The notes beneath the pieces were generated by a model that was not told where the DNA came from, ran no database searches, and worked only from the letters and a program-made list of their open reading frames with translations. A DNA stretch of 64,000 nucleotides from Limnohabitans_A sp048020265. Its GTDB lineage: Bacteria > Pseudomonadota > Gammaproteobacteria > Burkholderiales > Burkholderiaceae_C. Each line of letters opens with the position of its first letter. Position 1 is the first letter of the stretch. Made by a program: the position numbers and the translations under genes. Shown here one piece after another: positions 43,385-52,021 of this stretch. Location: NCBI RefSeq assembly GCF_048020265.1, contig NZ_CP171843.1, forward strand, positions 2,170,001-2,234,000, in the 5' to 3' direction.

Positions 43385-46264
43385 ATGACCGACAAAACCC
43401 AGAACCCCGACACCCGCATCAACATGATGGACACCGCCTTCCCGATGCGCGGCGACCTGCCCAAGCGCGAGCCGGGCTGGGTGAAAGACTGGAACGACGG
43501 CGGTCTGTACAAAAAACTGCGCGCTGCCCGCCAGGGTGCGCCTTTGTTCGTGCTGCACGATGGCCCACCCTACGCCAACGGCAAGCTGCACATCGGCCAC
43601 GCGCTCAACAAAGTGCTCAAGGACATGATCGTCAAGTCCAAGCAACTCGCTGGCTTTGACGCGCAATACATCCCCGGCTGGGACTGCCATGGCTTGCCGA
43701 TCGAAAACGCCATCGAAAAACTGCACGGCCGCAACCTGAGCCGTGACGACATGCAGGCCAAGAGCCGCGCTTTTGCCACCGAGCAGATCGGCCAGCAGCG
43801 CGAAGACTTCAAGCGCCTGGGCGTGCTGGGCGACTGGGAGCGCCCCTACCGCACCATGGATCCGGCCAACGAAGCCGGAGAGATCCGCGCCTTCAAGCGC
43901 GTGATCGAGCGCGGCTTTGTGTACCGGGGCCTCAAGCCCGTTTACTGGTGTTTTGACTGCGGCTCGTCGCTGGCCGAGTTCGAGATCGAATACGCGGACA
44001 AAAAGAGCGACACGCTGGACGTGGCCTTTGAAGCCGACAACAACGCCGCTCTGGCTACCGCCTTTGGCCTGCCCCAACTGCCTGGCGAGGGCAGCAAAAA
44101 AGCCTTTGCCGTCATCTGGACCACCACCGCCTGGACCATCCCTGCCAACCAGGCCCTCAATGCCCACCCCGAGCTGGAGTACGCCTTGGTCGACACGCCA
44201 CGTGGCGTGCTGCTGCTGGCCGCCAGCCTGGTCGACAAATGCCTTGAGCGCTATCAACTGCAAGGCACCGTGATCGCCACCGCTGTAGGCGAGAAACTGC
44301 GGGGCTTGGTTTTCCGCCACCCGCTGCACGACACCGTGACGGCCGAAGAAGGCGGCAAATACAGCTACCGCCGCACATCGCCGCTGTACCTGGCCGAGTA
44401 CGTGACCGCCACCGATGGCACCGGCATCGTGCACTCTTCCCCCGCTTATGGTGTGGACGACTTCAACTCCTGCGTGGCCAACGGCCTGGCCTACGACGAC
44501 ATCCTCAACCCCGTGCAAGGCAACGGGGTGTACGCCGAAGAACTGCCCTTCTTTGGTGGCCAGCACATCTGGAAAGCCTGCGCTCGCGTGATCGAGGTGC
44601 TGGGCCAAAGCGACCGCCTCATGGCCACCATGGAAATCACCCACAGCTACCCGCACTGCTGGCGTCACAAAACCCCCGTCATCTACCGCGCTGCCGCCCA
44701 GTGGTTTGTGCGCATGGACGAGGGCGAAGGTGTGTTCACGAAGGACAAAGCACCCAAGACCCTGCGCCAGCTGGCCCTGGACGCCATCGAGCAAACCCAG
44801 TTCTACCCCGAAAACGGCAAATCGCGTCTGCGCGACATGATCGCCAACCGCCCGGATTGGTGCATCTCGCGCCAGCGCAGCTGGGGCGTGCCCGTGCCGT
44901 TTTTCCTGCACAAGGACAGTGGCGAGCTGCACCCGCGCACCATGGAGATCCTTGACCAAGCGGCCGACATTGTGGAAAAAGGCGGCATCGAAGCCTGGAG
45001 CCGGGTGACGGTGGAAGAGATGCTGGGCGCACAAGACGCGCCCCACTACACCAAGAGCACCGACATCCTGGAAGTCTGGTTCGACTCGGGCTCCACCTTC
45101 CAGCATGTGCTGCGCGGCAGCCACAAAGACGCTTACGGCGTGCCACCCTTCCACAACGAAGGTCCTGAGGCCGACCTGTACCTGGAAGGCCACGACCAGC
45201 ACCGCGGCTGGTTCCACTCTTCGCTCTTGCTGGGTTGCGCCCTGTACGACCGCGCGCCTTACCGGGGCCTCTTGACCCACGGCTTTGCCACCGACGGCCA
45301 GGGCCGCAAGATGAGCAAGAGTTTGGGCAACACGGTGGACCCGCAAACCGTGACCAGCAAAATGGGCGCTGAAATCGTGCGCCTGTGGGTGGCGTCCACC
45401 GATTACTCGGGCGACCTGAACATCGACGACAAAATCCTGGCCCGCGTGGTCGACGCCTACCGCCGCATCCGCAACACGCTGCGCTTCCTGCTGGCCAACG
45501 TGAGCGACTTCGATCCGGCGCTTGATGCCGTGCCCGATGACCAGCTGCTGGAAATCGACCGCTTTGCCTTGGCCCGCGCTGCCCAGTTGCAAGCCGACAT
45601 CCGCGCCCACTTCGACATGTACGAGTTCCACCCCGTGGTCTCCAAGCTGCAGATTTACTGTTCGGAAGACCTGGGTGCGTTCTATCTGGATGTGCTCAAG
45701 GACCGCCTGTACACCACCGCGCCCAAGTCGCTGGCCCGCCGCAGTGCGCAAACGGCGCTCTACCGCATCACCCACGGCATGCTGCGCTGGATGGCGCCCT
45801 TCCTGTCCTTCACCGCCGAAGAAGCCTGGAGCACCTTTGGCAAGTCGGAGTCCATCTTCCTGGAAACCTTCAGCGACTTCGGTGCGGCCAATGCCGCGTT
45901 GCTCACCAAATGGGCCCGCATCCGCGAAATCCGCGACCTAGTAAACAAAGACATCGAAAACCTGCGCTCTGCTGGCCAGGTGGGGGCCTCGCTGCAAGCC
46001 GAGATCACACTCACCGCGCCTGCCGCTGACCACGCCCTGCTGGCCAGCCTGGGCGCGGACATCAAGTTCGTGTTCATCACCTCCAAAGTCAATTTGCAGG
46101 CGGGCGATGCATTGGCCGTGCAAGTGACACCCAGCCAAGCCACTAAATGCGAGCGCTGCTGGCACTACGCGGACGATGTGGGCGCTGATGCGGCGCACCC
46201 CACAATCTGCGGCCGCTGCATCAGCAACCTGCACGGCGCGGGCGAAACCCGCAGCGTGGCCTGA
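43385..46264 (+). CDS. ileS: Isoleucyl-tRNA synthetase
   Basis: The protein has 959 residues from ATG 43385. The HIGH motif is in GPPYANGKLHIGHALNK (near 70), WDCHGLPIE follows, the CP1 editing domain is in the middle, KMSKSLGN is near 641, and the C-terminal zinc site CERCWHYADD...CGRC is near 922. It charges tRNA-Ile and edits Val-tRNA-Ile. The order ribF-ileS-lspA is conserved in proteobacteria. Confidence 0.96.
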   Translation: MTDKTQNPDTRINMMDTAFPMRGDLPKREPGWVKDWNDGGLYKKLRAARQGAPLFVLHDGPPYANGKLHIGHALNKVLKDMIVKSKQLAGFDAQYIPGWDCHGLPIENAIEKLHGRNLSRDDMQAKSRAFATEQIGQQREDFKRLGVLGDWERPYRTMDPANEAGEIRAFKRVIERGFVYRGLKPVYWCFDCGSSLAEFEIEYADKKSDTLDVAFEADNNAALATAFGLPQLPGEGSKKAFAVIWTTTAWTIPANQALNAHPELEYALVDTPRGVLLLAASLVDKCLERYQLQGTVIATAVGEKLRGLVFRHPLHDTVTAEEGGKYSYRRTSPLYLAEYVTATDGTGIVHSSPAYGVDDFNSCVANGLAYDDILNPVQGNGVYAEELPFFGGQHIWKACARVIEVLGQSDRLMATMEITHSYPHCWRHKTPVIYRAAAQWFVRMDEGEGVFTKDKAPKTLRQLALDAIEQTQFYPENGKSRLRDMIANRPDWCISRQRSWGVPVPFFLHKDSGELHPRTMEILDQAADIVEKGGIEAWSRVTVEEMLGAQDAPHYTKSTDILEVWFDSGSTFQHVLRGSHKDAYGVPPFHNEGPEADLYLEGHDQHRGWFHSSLLLGCALYDRAPYRGLLTHGFATDGQGRKMSKSLGNTVDPQTVTSKMGAEIVRLWVASTDYSGDLNIDDKILARVVDAYRRIRNTLRFLLANVSDFDPALDAVPDDQLLEIDRFALARAAQLQADIRAHFDMYEFHPVVSKLQIYCSEDLGAFYLDVLKDRLYTTAPKSLARRSAQTALYRITHGMLRWMAPFLSFTAEEAWSTFGKSESIFLETFSDFGAANAALLTKWARIREIRDLVNKDIENLRSAGQVGASLQAEITLTAPAADHALLASLGADIKFVFITSKVNLQAGDALAVQVTPSQATKCERCWHYADDVGADAAHPTICGRCISNLHGAGETRSVA

Positions 46265-46295
46265 CCTTCAAGCACCCACCAGACAAGGCAAACCC

Positions 46296-46811
46296 ATGGC
46301 CAGCTCCAGAAAATTCGGCAAAGGCGGCTCCGGCAAAAGCCAGGGCATGGCGCTCTGGCTGGGCATCGCCCTCTTGGTGCTGTTGATCGACCAGTTCACC
46401 AAGGTGCTGGTGCTGGGCGCCTTTCAGCTGGGCGACAGCACGCCCATTACCTCGTTTTTTAACCTGGTGCGGGTGCACAACCACGGCGCGGCATTTTCGT
46501 TTCTGGCGGGCGCTGGCGGCTGGCAGCGCTGGTTTTTCACAGGCATCGGCGTGGTGGCGGCCATCTTCATGGTCTGGATGCTGCGCTCCCACGCAGGCCA
46601 AAAACTCTTTTGCCTGGCCATTGCGCTCATCCTGGGCGGGGCCATTGGCAACGTGATCGACCGCCTGCTGCACGGCTACGTGGTCGACTTTCTGGACTTT
46701 TATTGGGGAGCCTGGCACTTCCCGGCCTTCAATTTGGCCGACAGCGGCATCAGCGTGGGTGCGGCCTTGCTGATCCTGGACGAGATTTTGCGGGTCCGGC
46801 GCGGACGCTGA
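46296..46811 (+). CDS. lspA: Lipoprotein signal peptidase
   Basis: The protein has 171 residues from ATG 46296. It has four membrane segments and the aspartic protease residues in GNVIDRLLHGYVVDFLDFYW and FNLADSGISVGAALL. It cleaves prolipoprotein signal peptides after lipid attachment. It starts 31 bp after ileS. A GCGAAGCG-loop hairpin follows 22 bp after the stop. Confidence 0.95.
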   Translation: MASSRKFGKGGSGKSQGMALWLGIALLVLLIDQFTKVLVLGAFQLGDSTPITSFFNLVRVHNHGAAFSFLAGAGGWQRWFFTGIGVVAAIFMVWMLRSHAGQKLFCLAIALILGGAIGNVIDRLLHGYVVDFLDFYWGAWHFPAFNLADSGISVGAALLILDEILRVRRGR

Positions 46812-46833
46812 AACCTTTCAACACCACTACAAA

Positions 46834-46912
46834 GGGGCATGGGACGGGTGCGGATGGCCGATTTTCTGGCGCGAAGCGACTGATGAGGCCATCCGCACCC
46901 GCCCCATGCCCC
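46834..46912 (+). repeat. GCGAAGCG-loop hairpin element, copy C (after lspA)
   Basis: A 15-bp stem, CGGGTGCGGATGGCC (46845-46859) / GGCCATCCGCACCCG (46887-46901), is extended across one A/C mismatch by ten more pairs, GGGGCATGGG / CCCATGCCCC. The 27-nt loop (46860-46886), GATTTTCTGGCGCGAAGCGA then CTGATGA, is a variant of the loop of copies A and B, sharing GAT, GGC, GCGAAGCG and TGA. No T-run follows. Confidence 0.85.
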
Positions 46913-46973
46913 TGCCCCACACAAGCGCTAACTCGGTTAAGCTGTTTCCCCTGATTGAAAAACGGAGATCCCC

Positions 46974-48128
46974 ATGCCCGGATTGCTGCCCCACATCGAC
47001 CCCGATGGTCTGCTCGAATTCTCGGTGGTCTACACCGACCGCGCCCTGAACCACATGTCCAAGCGCTTTGGTGGCGTGATGACCGATATCTCGCGCATGC
47101 TCAAGACCGTCTACGGCGCCCACTCGGTCGCACTGGTCCCCGGCAGCGGCACCTTTGGCATGGAATCGGTGGCTCGCCAATTTGCCACCCACCAGCACGT
47201 CATGGTGATCCGCAACGGCTGGTTCAGCTTCCGCTGGACGCAGATTTTTGACATGGGCCAGATCCCCAAAAGCCACAGCGTACTCAAGGCCCGCCGCATC
47301 GCAGAGGGCACACAAGCGGCCTGGGCCCCGGCCCCGATCGCCGAAGTGACCGCCGCCATTGCCGCTGAAAAACCCGCTCTGGTGTTCGCGCCACATGTGG
47401 AGACGGCCGCCGGCATGATGCTGCCCGATGGCTACCTGAAAGCCGTGGCCGATGCGGTGCATGCCGTGGGTGGACTATTCGTGCTGGACTGCATCGCCTC
47501 GGGCGCGATGTGGGTGGACATGAAGGCCACGGGTGTGGATGTGTTGATCAGCGCGCCGCAAAAAGGCTGGAGCAGCTCACCTTGCTGTGCCATGGTCATG
47601 CTGAGCGAACGCGCTCGCCAGGCGATTGACGGCACGACCAGCACCACCTTTGCGATGGACCTGAAAAAATGGCTGCAGGTGATGGAAACCTATGAGGGCG
47701 GCGCTCACATGTACCACACCACCTTGCCCACCGACGCGCTGCTGCGCCTGCAAGAAGCCATGCTGGAGACCGAAGCCTACGGTTTTGCTAAGGTGCGCGA
47801 AGAGCAAATGGCATTGGGCCGGGCCGTACGCCAATTGCTGGCCGAGCGTGGCTTCCCCAGCGTGGCCGCGCCAGGCTTCGAAGCCCCCGGTGTGGTGGTC
47901 AGCTACACCACCGACCCCGAGATCCAGAGCAGCAAGAAGTTTTTGGCCGAAGGTCTGCAAACGGCGGCGGGCGTGCCGCTGCAGTGCGACGAACCCGCCG
48001 ATTTCCGCACCTTCCGGATGGGCCTGTTTGGCCTGGAAAAGTGGCACAACGTGCAGCGCACGCTGCAGCAGTTGCGCACCGCCTTGGACGCAGTGGCTCC
48101 AGCGCCAGCTGAAAAGCTGGCCGCCTGA
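46974..48128 (+). CDS. Class V aminotransferase (alanine--glyoxylate / serine--pyruvate type)
   Basis: The protein has 384 residues with CGGAGA upstream of the ATG. PLP-binding features are VPGSGTFGMESVARQ, GLFVLDCIASGAMW and the lysine in SAPQKGWSSSP (near residue 197). Unlike many relatives the N-terminus (LLPHIDPDGLLEFSVVYTDRALNHMSKRF) is shaped like the Burkholderiales group often annotated as alanine--glyoxylate aminotransferase. Substrate is not certain. It stands alone. Confidence 0.85.
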   Translation: MPGLLPHIDPDGLLEFSVVYTDRALNHMSKRFGGVMTDISRMLKTVYGAHSVALVPGSGTFGMESVARQFATHQHVMVIRNGWFSFRWTQIFDMGQIPKSHSVLKARRIAEGTQAAWAPAPIAEVTAAIAAEKPALVFAPHVETAAGMMLPDGYLKAVADAVHAVGGLFVLDCIASGAMWVDMKATGVDVLISAPQKGWSSSPCCAMVMLSERARQAIDGTTSTTFAMDLKKWLQVMETYEGGAHMYHTTLPTDALLRLQEAMLETEAYGFAKVREEQMALGRAVRQLLAERGFPSVAAPGFEAPGVVVSYTTDPEIQSSKKFLAEGLQTAAGVPLQCDEPADFRTFRMGLFGLEKWHNVQRTLQQLRTALDAVAPAPAEKLAA

Positions 48129-48134
48129 GGCACT

Positions 48135-49118
48135 TTACAGCGTGATGATCGTGCAGCCCGTGGTCTTGCGGGCCTCCAGGGCGATGTGTGCGTCCTGGAT
48201 TTGCGCCAAGGGATAAGTCTGCTCAATGTGGATCTTGACCTTACCGCTGGTCACCGCTTCGAACAAGTCGTCAGCCATGGCCTGCGTGTTTTCGCGGGTG
48301 GTGATGTGGCTGAACAGGGTCTGGCGCGTCACATAAATCGAGCCCTTGGGGCCCAAAATGCCAGGCGCAAACGGAGCCACCGGACCTGAGGCATTGCCAA
48401 AACTGGCCATCAAACCAAAGGGCGCCAAGCAGTCCAGCGATTTGTCCCAGGTGTCCTTGCCCACCGAGTCGTACACCACCTTCACGCCTGCGCCGCCCGT
48501 GATCTCTTTGACCTTGGCCTGGAAGTCTTCGCTCGAGTAGTTGATGCAAAACTCGGCGCCGTTGGCCAAAGCCAGGGCGCACTTGGCGTCACTGCCCGCC
48601 GTGCCAATCAGGCGCAGGCCCAAAGCCTTAGCCCACTGGCAGGCGATCAGGCCCACGCCGCCCGCTGCCGCGTGGAAGAGCACGAAATCTCCAGCTTTCA
48701 GGCCGCCCTGGGGCAGCGTGCGTTTGAGCAAATATTGGGCTGTCAAACCCTTGAGCATCATGGCGGCGCCCGTCTCGAACGAGATCGCATCGGGCAGTTT
48801 GCACACGCACTTGGCGGGCATGACGCGCACTTCGCAGTAGCTGCCCGGCGGCTGGCTGGCGTACGCGGCGCGGTCGCCCACTTTCAGGTGCGTGACGCCC
48901 TCGCCCACGGCTTCGACCACGCCCGAAGCTTCCATGCCCAGCTTGAACGGCATGGGCAGCTGGTACAAGCCGCTGCGCTGGTAAACGTCGATGAAGTTCA
49001 GGCCGATGGCCTTGTGGCGAATGCGGATCTCACCCGGACCGGGTTCGCCCACGGTCACATCAACCAATTTCATGACTTCGGGACCACCGTGTTGATCGAT
49101 CTGGACTGCAAGGGTCAT
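48135..49118 (-). CDS. Quinone oxidoreductase (zinc-independent MDR family, Qor-type)
   Basis: The protein has 327 residues from ATG 49118, with AGGAGA upstream. It has a GroES-like N-terminal domain (LGMEASGVVEAVGEGVTHLKVGDRAAY) and a Rossmann domain with HAAAGGVGLIACQWAKALG (NADPH). The zinc ligands of alcohol dehydrogenases are absent, as expected for the Qor group. It reduces quinones or other enones with NADPH. It is convergent with the aminotransferase and divergent from an EamA gene. Confidence 0.9.
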   Translation of the reverse strand: MTLAVQIDQHGGPEVMKLVDVTVGEPGPGEIRIRHKAIGLNFIDVYQRSGLYQLPMPFKLGMEASGVVEAVGEGVTHLKVGDRAAYASQPPGSYCEVRVMPAKCVCKLPDAISFETGAAMMLKGLTAQYLLKRTLPQGGLKAGDFVLFHAAAGGVGLIACQWAKALGLRLIGTAGSDAKCALALANGAEFCINYSSEDFQAKVKEITGGAGVKVVYDSVGKDTWDKSLDCLAPFGLMASFGNASGPVAPFAPGILGPKGSIYVTRQTLFSHITTRENTQAMADDLFEAVTSGKVKIHIEQTYPLAQIQDAHIALEARKTTGCTIITL

Positions 49119-49241
49119 GGGAAATTCTCCTGAAAGTGTGAAAGCAAACGATGCGTGACTTTGCCACGAATCACGAGCGGGCGTTCGGGGTGGGGACAGA
49201 TCGGCGACAGCGGGAAAACCCGAATGCCGATACAGTGCCGC

Positions 49242-50141
49242 ATGTCCCAAAAACTCTCTCTCGGCACGGCCTTGATGCTGACCGTGCCCCCACTGCTGTG
49301 GGCAGGCAATGCGGTCATCGGCCGCTTGGTCAACACCCTGGTGCCGCCGATCACGCTCAACTTCTTGCGCTGGGCCGTGGCCTTGTTCATCTTGCTGCCC
49401 TTGGCCACCTGGGTTTTGAAGCGCAACAGTGGCCTGTGGCAACACTGGCGGCGTTTTGCCTTGCTCAGCTTGCTGGGGGTGGGTTGCTACAACGCGCTGC
49501 AATACCTGGCCCTGCAAACCTCCACCCCACTGAATGTGACCTTGGTGGCCGCCAGTGGACCGGTCTGGATGCTGGCCATCGGGGCGCTGTTTTTTCAGGC
49601 TCCGGTGCGCCGCGCCCAGGTGTATGGCGCTGCGCTGTCCATTGTGGGCGTGCTGGTGGTGCTGTCGCGGGGTGACTGGGCGCAGCTCTTGGCCGTGCGC
49701 CTGGTAGTTGGTGATTTGTTCATCTTGCTGGCCACGGCCTGCTGGTCCTGGTACAGCTGGCTGCTCAGCCGCAGGGACGAGCCCGAAGCAATTCGACAGG
49801 ACTGGGCGGCCTTCTTGCTCGCGCAGGTGGTGTTTGGCTTGGCCTGGTCTGGCTTGTTTGCGGGCATGGAATGGGGGCTGACGGATGCCCACATCACCTG
49901 GGGCTGGCCCCTGATCAGCGCCTTAGCTTTTGTGGCGGTGGGACCGGCCGTGCTGGCCTACCGCTGCTGGGGCCTCGGCATCCAGCGGGCAGGCCCCGCG
50001 GTGGCCGGCTTTTTTGCCAACCTCACACCGCTGTTTGCGGCCATCTTTTCGGCTGCATTTTTAGGCGAGTTACCACACCTGTACCACGCGCTAGCATTTG
50101 CGTTGATCATCGGCGGGATCTGGGTGTCATCCCGGCATTGA
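49242..50141 (+). CDS. EamA/DMT-family transporter
   Basis: The protein has 299 residues from ATG 49242; ATG 49224 would add six. It shows ten hydrophobic segments and two EamA repeats, the first with PPLLWAGNAVIGRLV and FLRWAVALFILLP, the second with ISALAFVAVGPAVLAYRCWGLGIQRAGPAVAGFFANLTPLFAAI. The family exports amino acids, nucleosides or other metabolites; substrate unknown. Confidence 0.88.
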   Translation: MSQKLSLGTALMLTVPPLLWAGNAVIGRLVNTLVPPITLNFLRWAVALFILLPLATWVLKRNSGLWQHWRRFALLSLLGVGCYNALQYLALQTSTPLNVTLVAASGPVWMLAIGALFFQAPVRRAQVYGAALSIVGVLVVLSRGDWAQLLAVRLVVGDLFILLATACWSWYSWLLSRRDEPEAIRQDWAAFLLAQVVFGLAWSGLFAGMEWGLTDAHITWGWPLISALAFVAVGPAVLAYRCWGLGIQRAGPAVAGFFANLTPLFAAIFSAAFLGELPHLYHALAFALIIGGIWVSSRH

Positions 50142-50164
50142 AAGCGCGGCGTCAGCTGAGATTC

Positions 50165-50238
50165 GCGAGCAGGGGCTCGCTCCACCATGAACAAAGACTT
50201 GACTGTGTGCAGCTTCTGCACCTCAGCGGAGGTTTTTC
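50165..50238. repeat. REP-like stem and weak terminator after the EamA gene
   Basis: GCGAGC-AGGG-GCTCGC-TCC (50165-50183) resembles a REP stem with its GCTCC tail. Further on, ACCTC-AGCG-GAGGT followed by TTTTC (50220-50238) is a short possible terminator for the EamA gene. Both lie in the 150-bp gap before the convergent SDR gene. Confidence 0.35.
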
Positions 50239-50291
50239 ATGGGAGGCTGCCCCTGCAGCCGAATGCCTGAGCCCGGACAAGGCACCAGGGC

Positions 50292-51092
50292 TTAAAACGT
50301 CCCGGCGTAAGACCCACCATCGGCGAGCACGTTTTGCCCCGTCATGTAAGCGGCATGCTGGCTGCACAGGAAGGCACAAATCGCACCGAACTCCTGGGGG
50401 TTGCCATAACGGCCCGCCGGAATTTGGGCTTGCTGAATCACACGCAACTCTTCCACCGTCTTGCCCGCCTTCTGGGCCATGGCGGGCAAAGTCGAGCGGA
50501 TGCGGTCGGTGTCGAACTTACCGGGCAACAGGTTGTTGATGGTCACGCCCTGAGCGGCGATTTTGCTGCGCGATGCCCCGGCTACAAAACCCGTGAGGCC
50601 ACTGCGGGCACCGTTGGACAGGCCCAGCACGTCGATGGGTGCTTTCACCGCACTCGATGTGATGTTGATGATGCGGCCAAAACCACGGGCAGCCATGCGG
50701 TCCACCGTGGCTTTGATGAGTTCGATGGGGGTGAGCATGTTGGCATCGATGGCCTTGACCCAGGCCTCGCGGTCCCAGTCGCGGAAGTCGCCGGGCGGTG
50801 GGCCGCCAGCGTTGGTGACCACGATGTCGTAGTCCTTGCCGGGGCCGCCGGGTACATTCCAGATGGTTTCGCGGCCGGCTTCGGTGGTGATGTCCACCGC
50901 CACGGCGATCAGCTGAACCTTGCCGCCAGTTTCGGCACGCAAGTCATCCACGGTCTTGTTCAGCACCTCGGCACCACGTGCCACCATGACCACATTCACG
51001 CCTTCCAGGGCCAAAGCCCGTGCGCAACCCCAGCCCAAGCCTTTGCTTGCGCCACCGACCAAAGCCCATTTGCCTGCAATACCCAAATCCAC
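50292..51092 (-). CDS. SDR-family oxidoreductase lacking the classical YxxxK
   Basis: The protein has 266 residues from a GTG at 51092, with AGGAG upstream. The Rossmann motif is LVGGASKGLGWGCARALA, then TNAGGPPPGDF and INITSSAVKAP (the Ser region). Where classical SDRs have YxxxK this protein reads GLSNGARSGLTGF, so neither catalytic Tyr nor Lys is present. A group of 3-oxoacyl-ACP-reductase-like SDRs shares this. Last gene of the Bug-ggt-EamA-SDR operon. Confidence 0.85.
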   Translation of the reverse strand: MDLGIAGKWALVGGASKGLGWGCARALALEGVNVVMVARGAEVLNKTVDDLRAETGGKVQLIAVAVDITTEAGRETIWNVPGGPGKDYDIVVTNAGGPPPGDFRDWDREAWVKAIDANMLTPIELIKATVDRMAARGFGRIINITSSAVKAPIDVLGLSNGARSGLTGFVAGASRSKIAAQGVTINNLLPGKFDTDRIRSTLPAMAQKAGKTVEELRVIQQAQIPAGRYGNPQEFGAICAFLCSQHAAYMTGQNVLADGGSYAGTF

Positions 51093-51110
51093 GGTGATCT
51101 CCTCTTAGTT

Positions 51111-52010
51111 TCAAACTTTGGGTGCACGCGTCACCCAAAACACACCGGACAGCACCAGCGCGGTGCCGCCCACAATCCACACATTGAACGGTTCGCCCAA
51201 AATCACCACACCCATCAGAAGGGTGGACATCGGGCCGATCATGCCGGTCTGCGCCGTCAAGCCCGAGCCGATTCGCTCAATCGCCATCATCACCAACAGC
51301 ACGGGCACCGCGGTGCAGGCCGTTGCATTCAGCAGCGACAACCAAAGCACGGGCTCGGCCACCTCGGCTGCACTCAGCGGTCGCAGCAACAAGAATTGAC
51401 CAATGCACAACACACATGCCACCGACGTGGCCCAGCCGGCCAAACGCAAAGACCCCAAACGCTGAACCAACTGTCCGCTGTAACTCAAGTACAGCGCATA
51501 GCTGATGGCACTGGCCAACACCAGCGCAGCGCCCAGCAAAGCGTTTTTGCCATCCAGGGCCGCTTCGTGACCAAACACCAGCAACACGCCGGCATAACTG
51601 ATGAGCATGCCAACACCCTGGCGGTGGCTGATCTTGCGTCCATAAAGCAGCCAGCCCAGCACCAAAACCAAAGTGGGGTTGAGGTAAAGAATCAGGCGCT
51701 CCAACGAAGCGCTGATGTACTCCAGACCCCAAAAATCCAGAAACGAGGCGAGGTAATAACCGCAGACACCCAAACCCAGGATGCCCCACCAGTCACGCGC
51801 AGCGATCGGACCTTTACCACGCCCGGCCCACCAAGCCATGAGCAAGAACAAAGGCAAGGCAAACAACATGCGGAACATGAGCAAAGTGACCGCATCCACC
51901 CCGTGGCGGTAAGCCAATTTGACGATGATGGCCTTGCCGCTGAATGCGATGGAGCCGGCGGCTGCCATGAGCAGACCGGCGGTCATCTGCGTGGTTCTGG
52001 GCAACTGCAT
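51111..52010 (-). CDS. EamA/DMT-family transporter
   Basis: The protein has 299 residues and ten hydrophobic segments with two EamA halves: AAGSIAFSGKAIIVKLAYRHG with FRMLFALPLFLLMAW, and SLLNATACTAVPVLLVMMAIERIGSGLTAQTGMIGPMSTLLMG. It starts 11 bp after the gamma-glutamyltransferase gene and ends 18 bp before the SDR, so it belongs to that operon. It may export or import the product of the transferase; inference only. Confidence 0.88.
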   Translation of the reverse strand: MQLPRTTQMTAGLLMAAAGSIAFSGKAIIVKLAYRHGVDAVTLLMFRMLFALPLFLLMAWWAGRGKGPIAARDWWGILGLGVCGYYLASFLDFWGLEYISASLERLILYLNPTLVLVLGWLLYGRKISHRQGVGMLISYAGVLLVFGHEAALDGKNALLGAALVLASAISYALYLSYSGQLVQRLGSLRLAGWATSVACVLCIGQFLLLRPLSAAEVAEPVLWLSLLNATACTAVPVLLVMMAIERIGSGLTAQTGMIGPMSTLLMGVVILGEPFNVWIVGGTALVLSGVFWVTRAPKV

Positions 52011-52021
52011 GCTGGCGGCAA

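Noticed and set aside
43118..45775. An 885-codon open frame on the minus strand
   Set aside because: It is the antisense of ileS, whose protein matches isoleucyl-tRNA synthetase along its length. High GC keeps the reverse frame open; the predicted protein is low-complexity and rich in His, Gly and Val.
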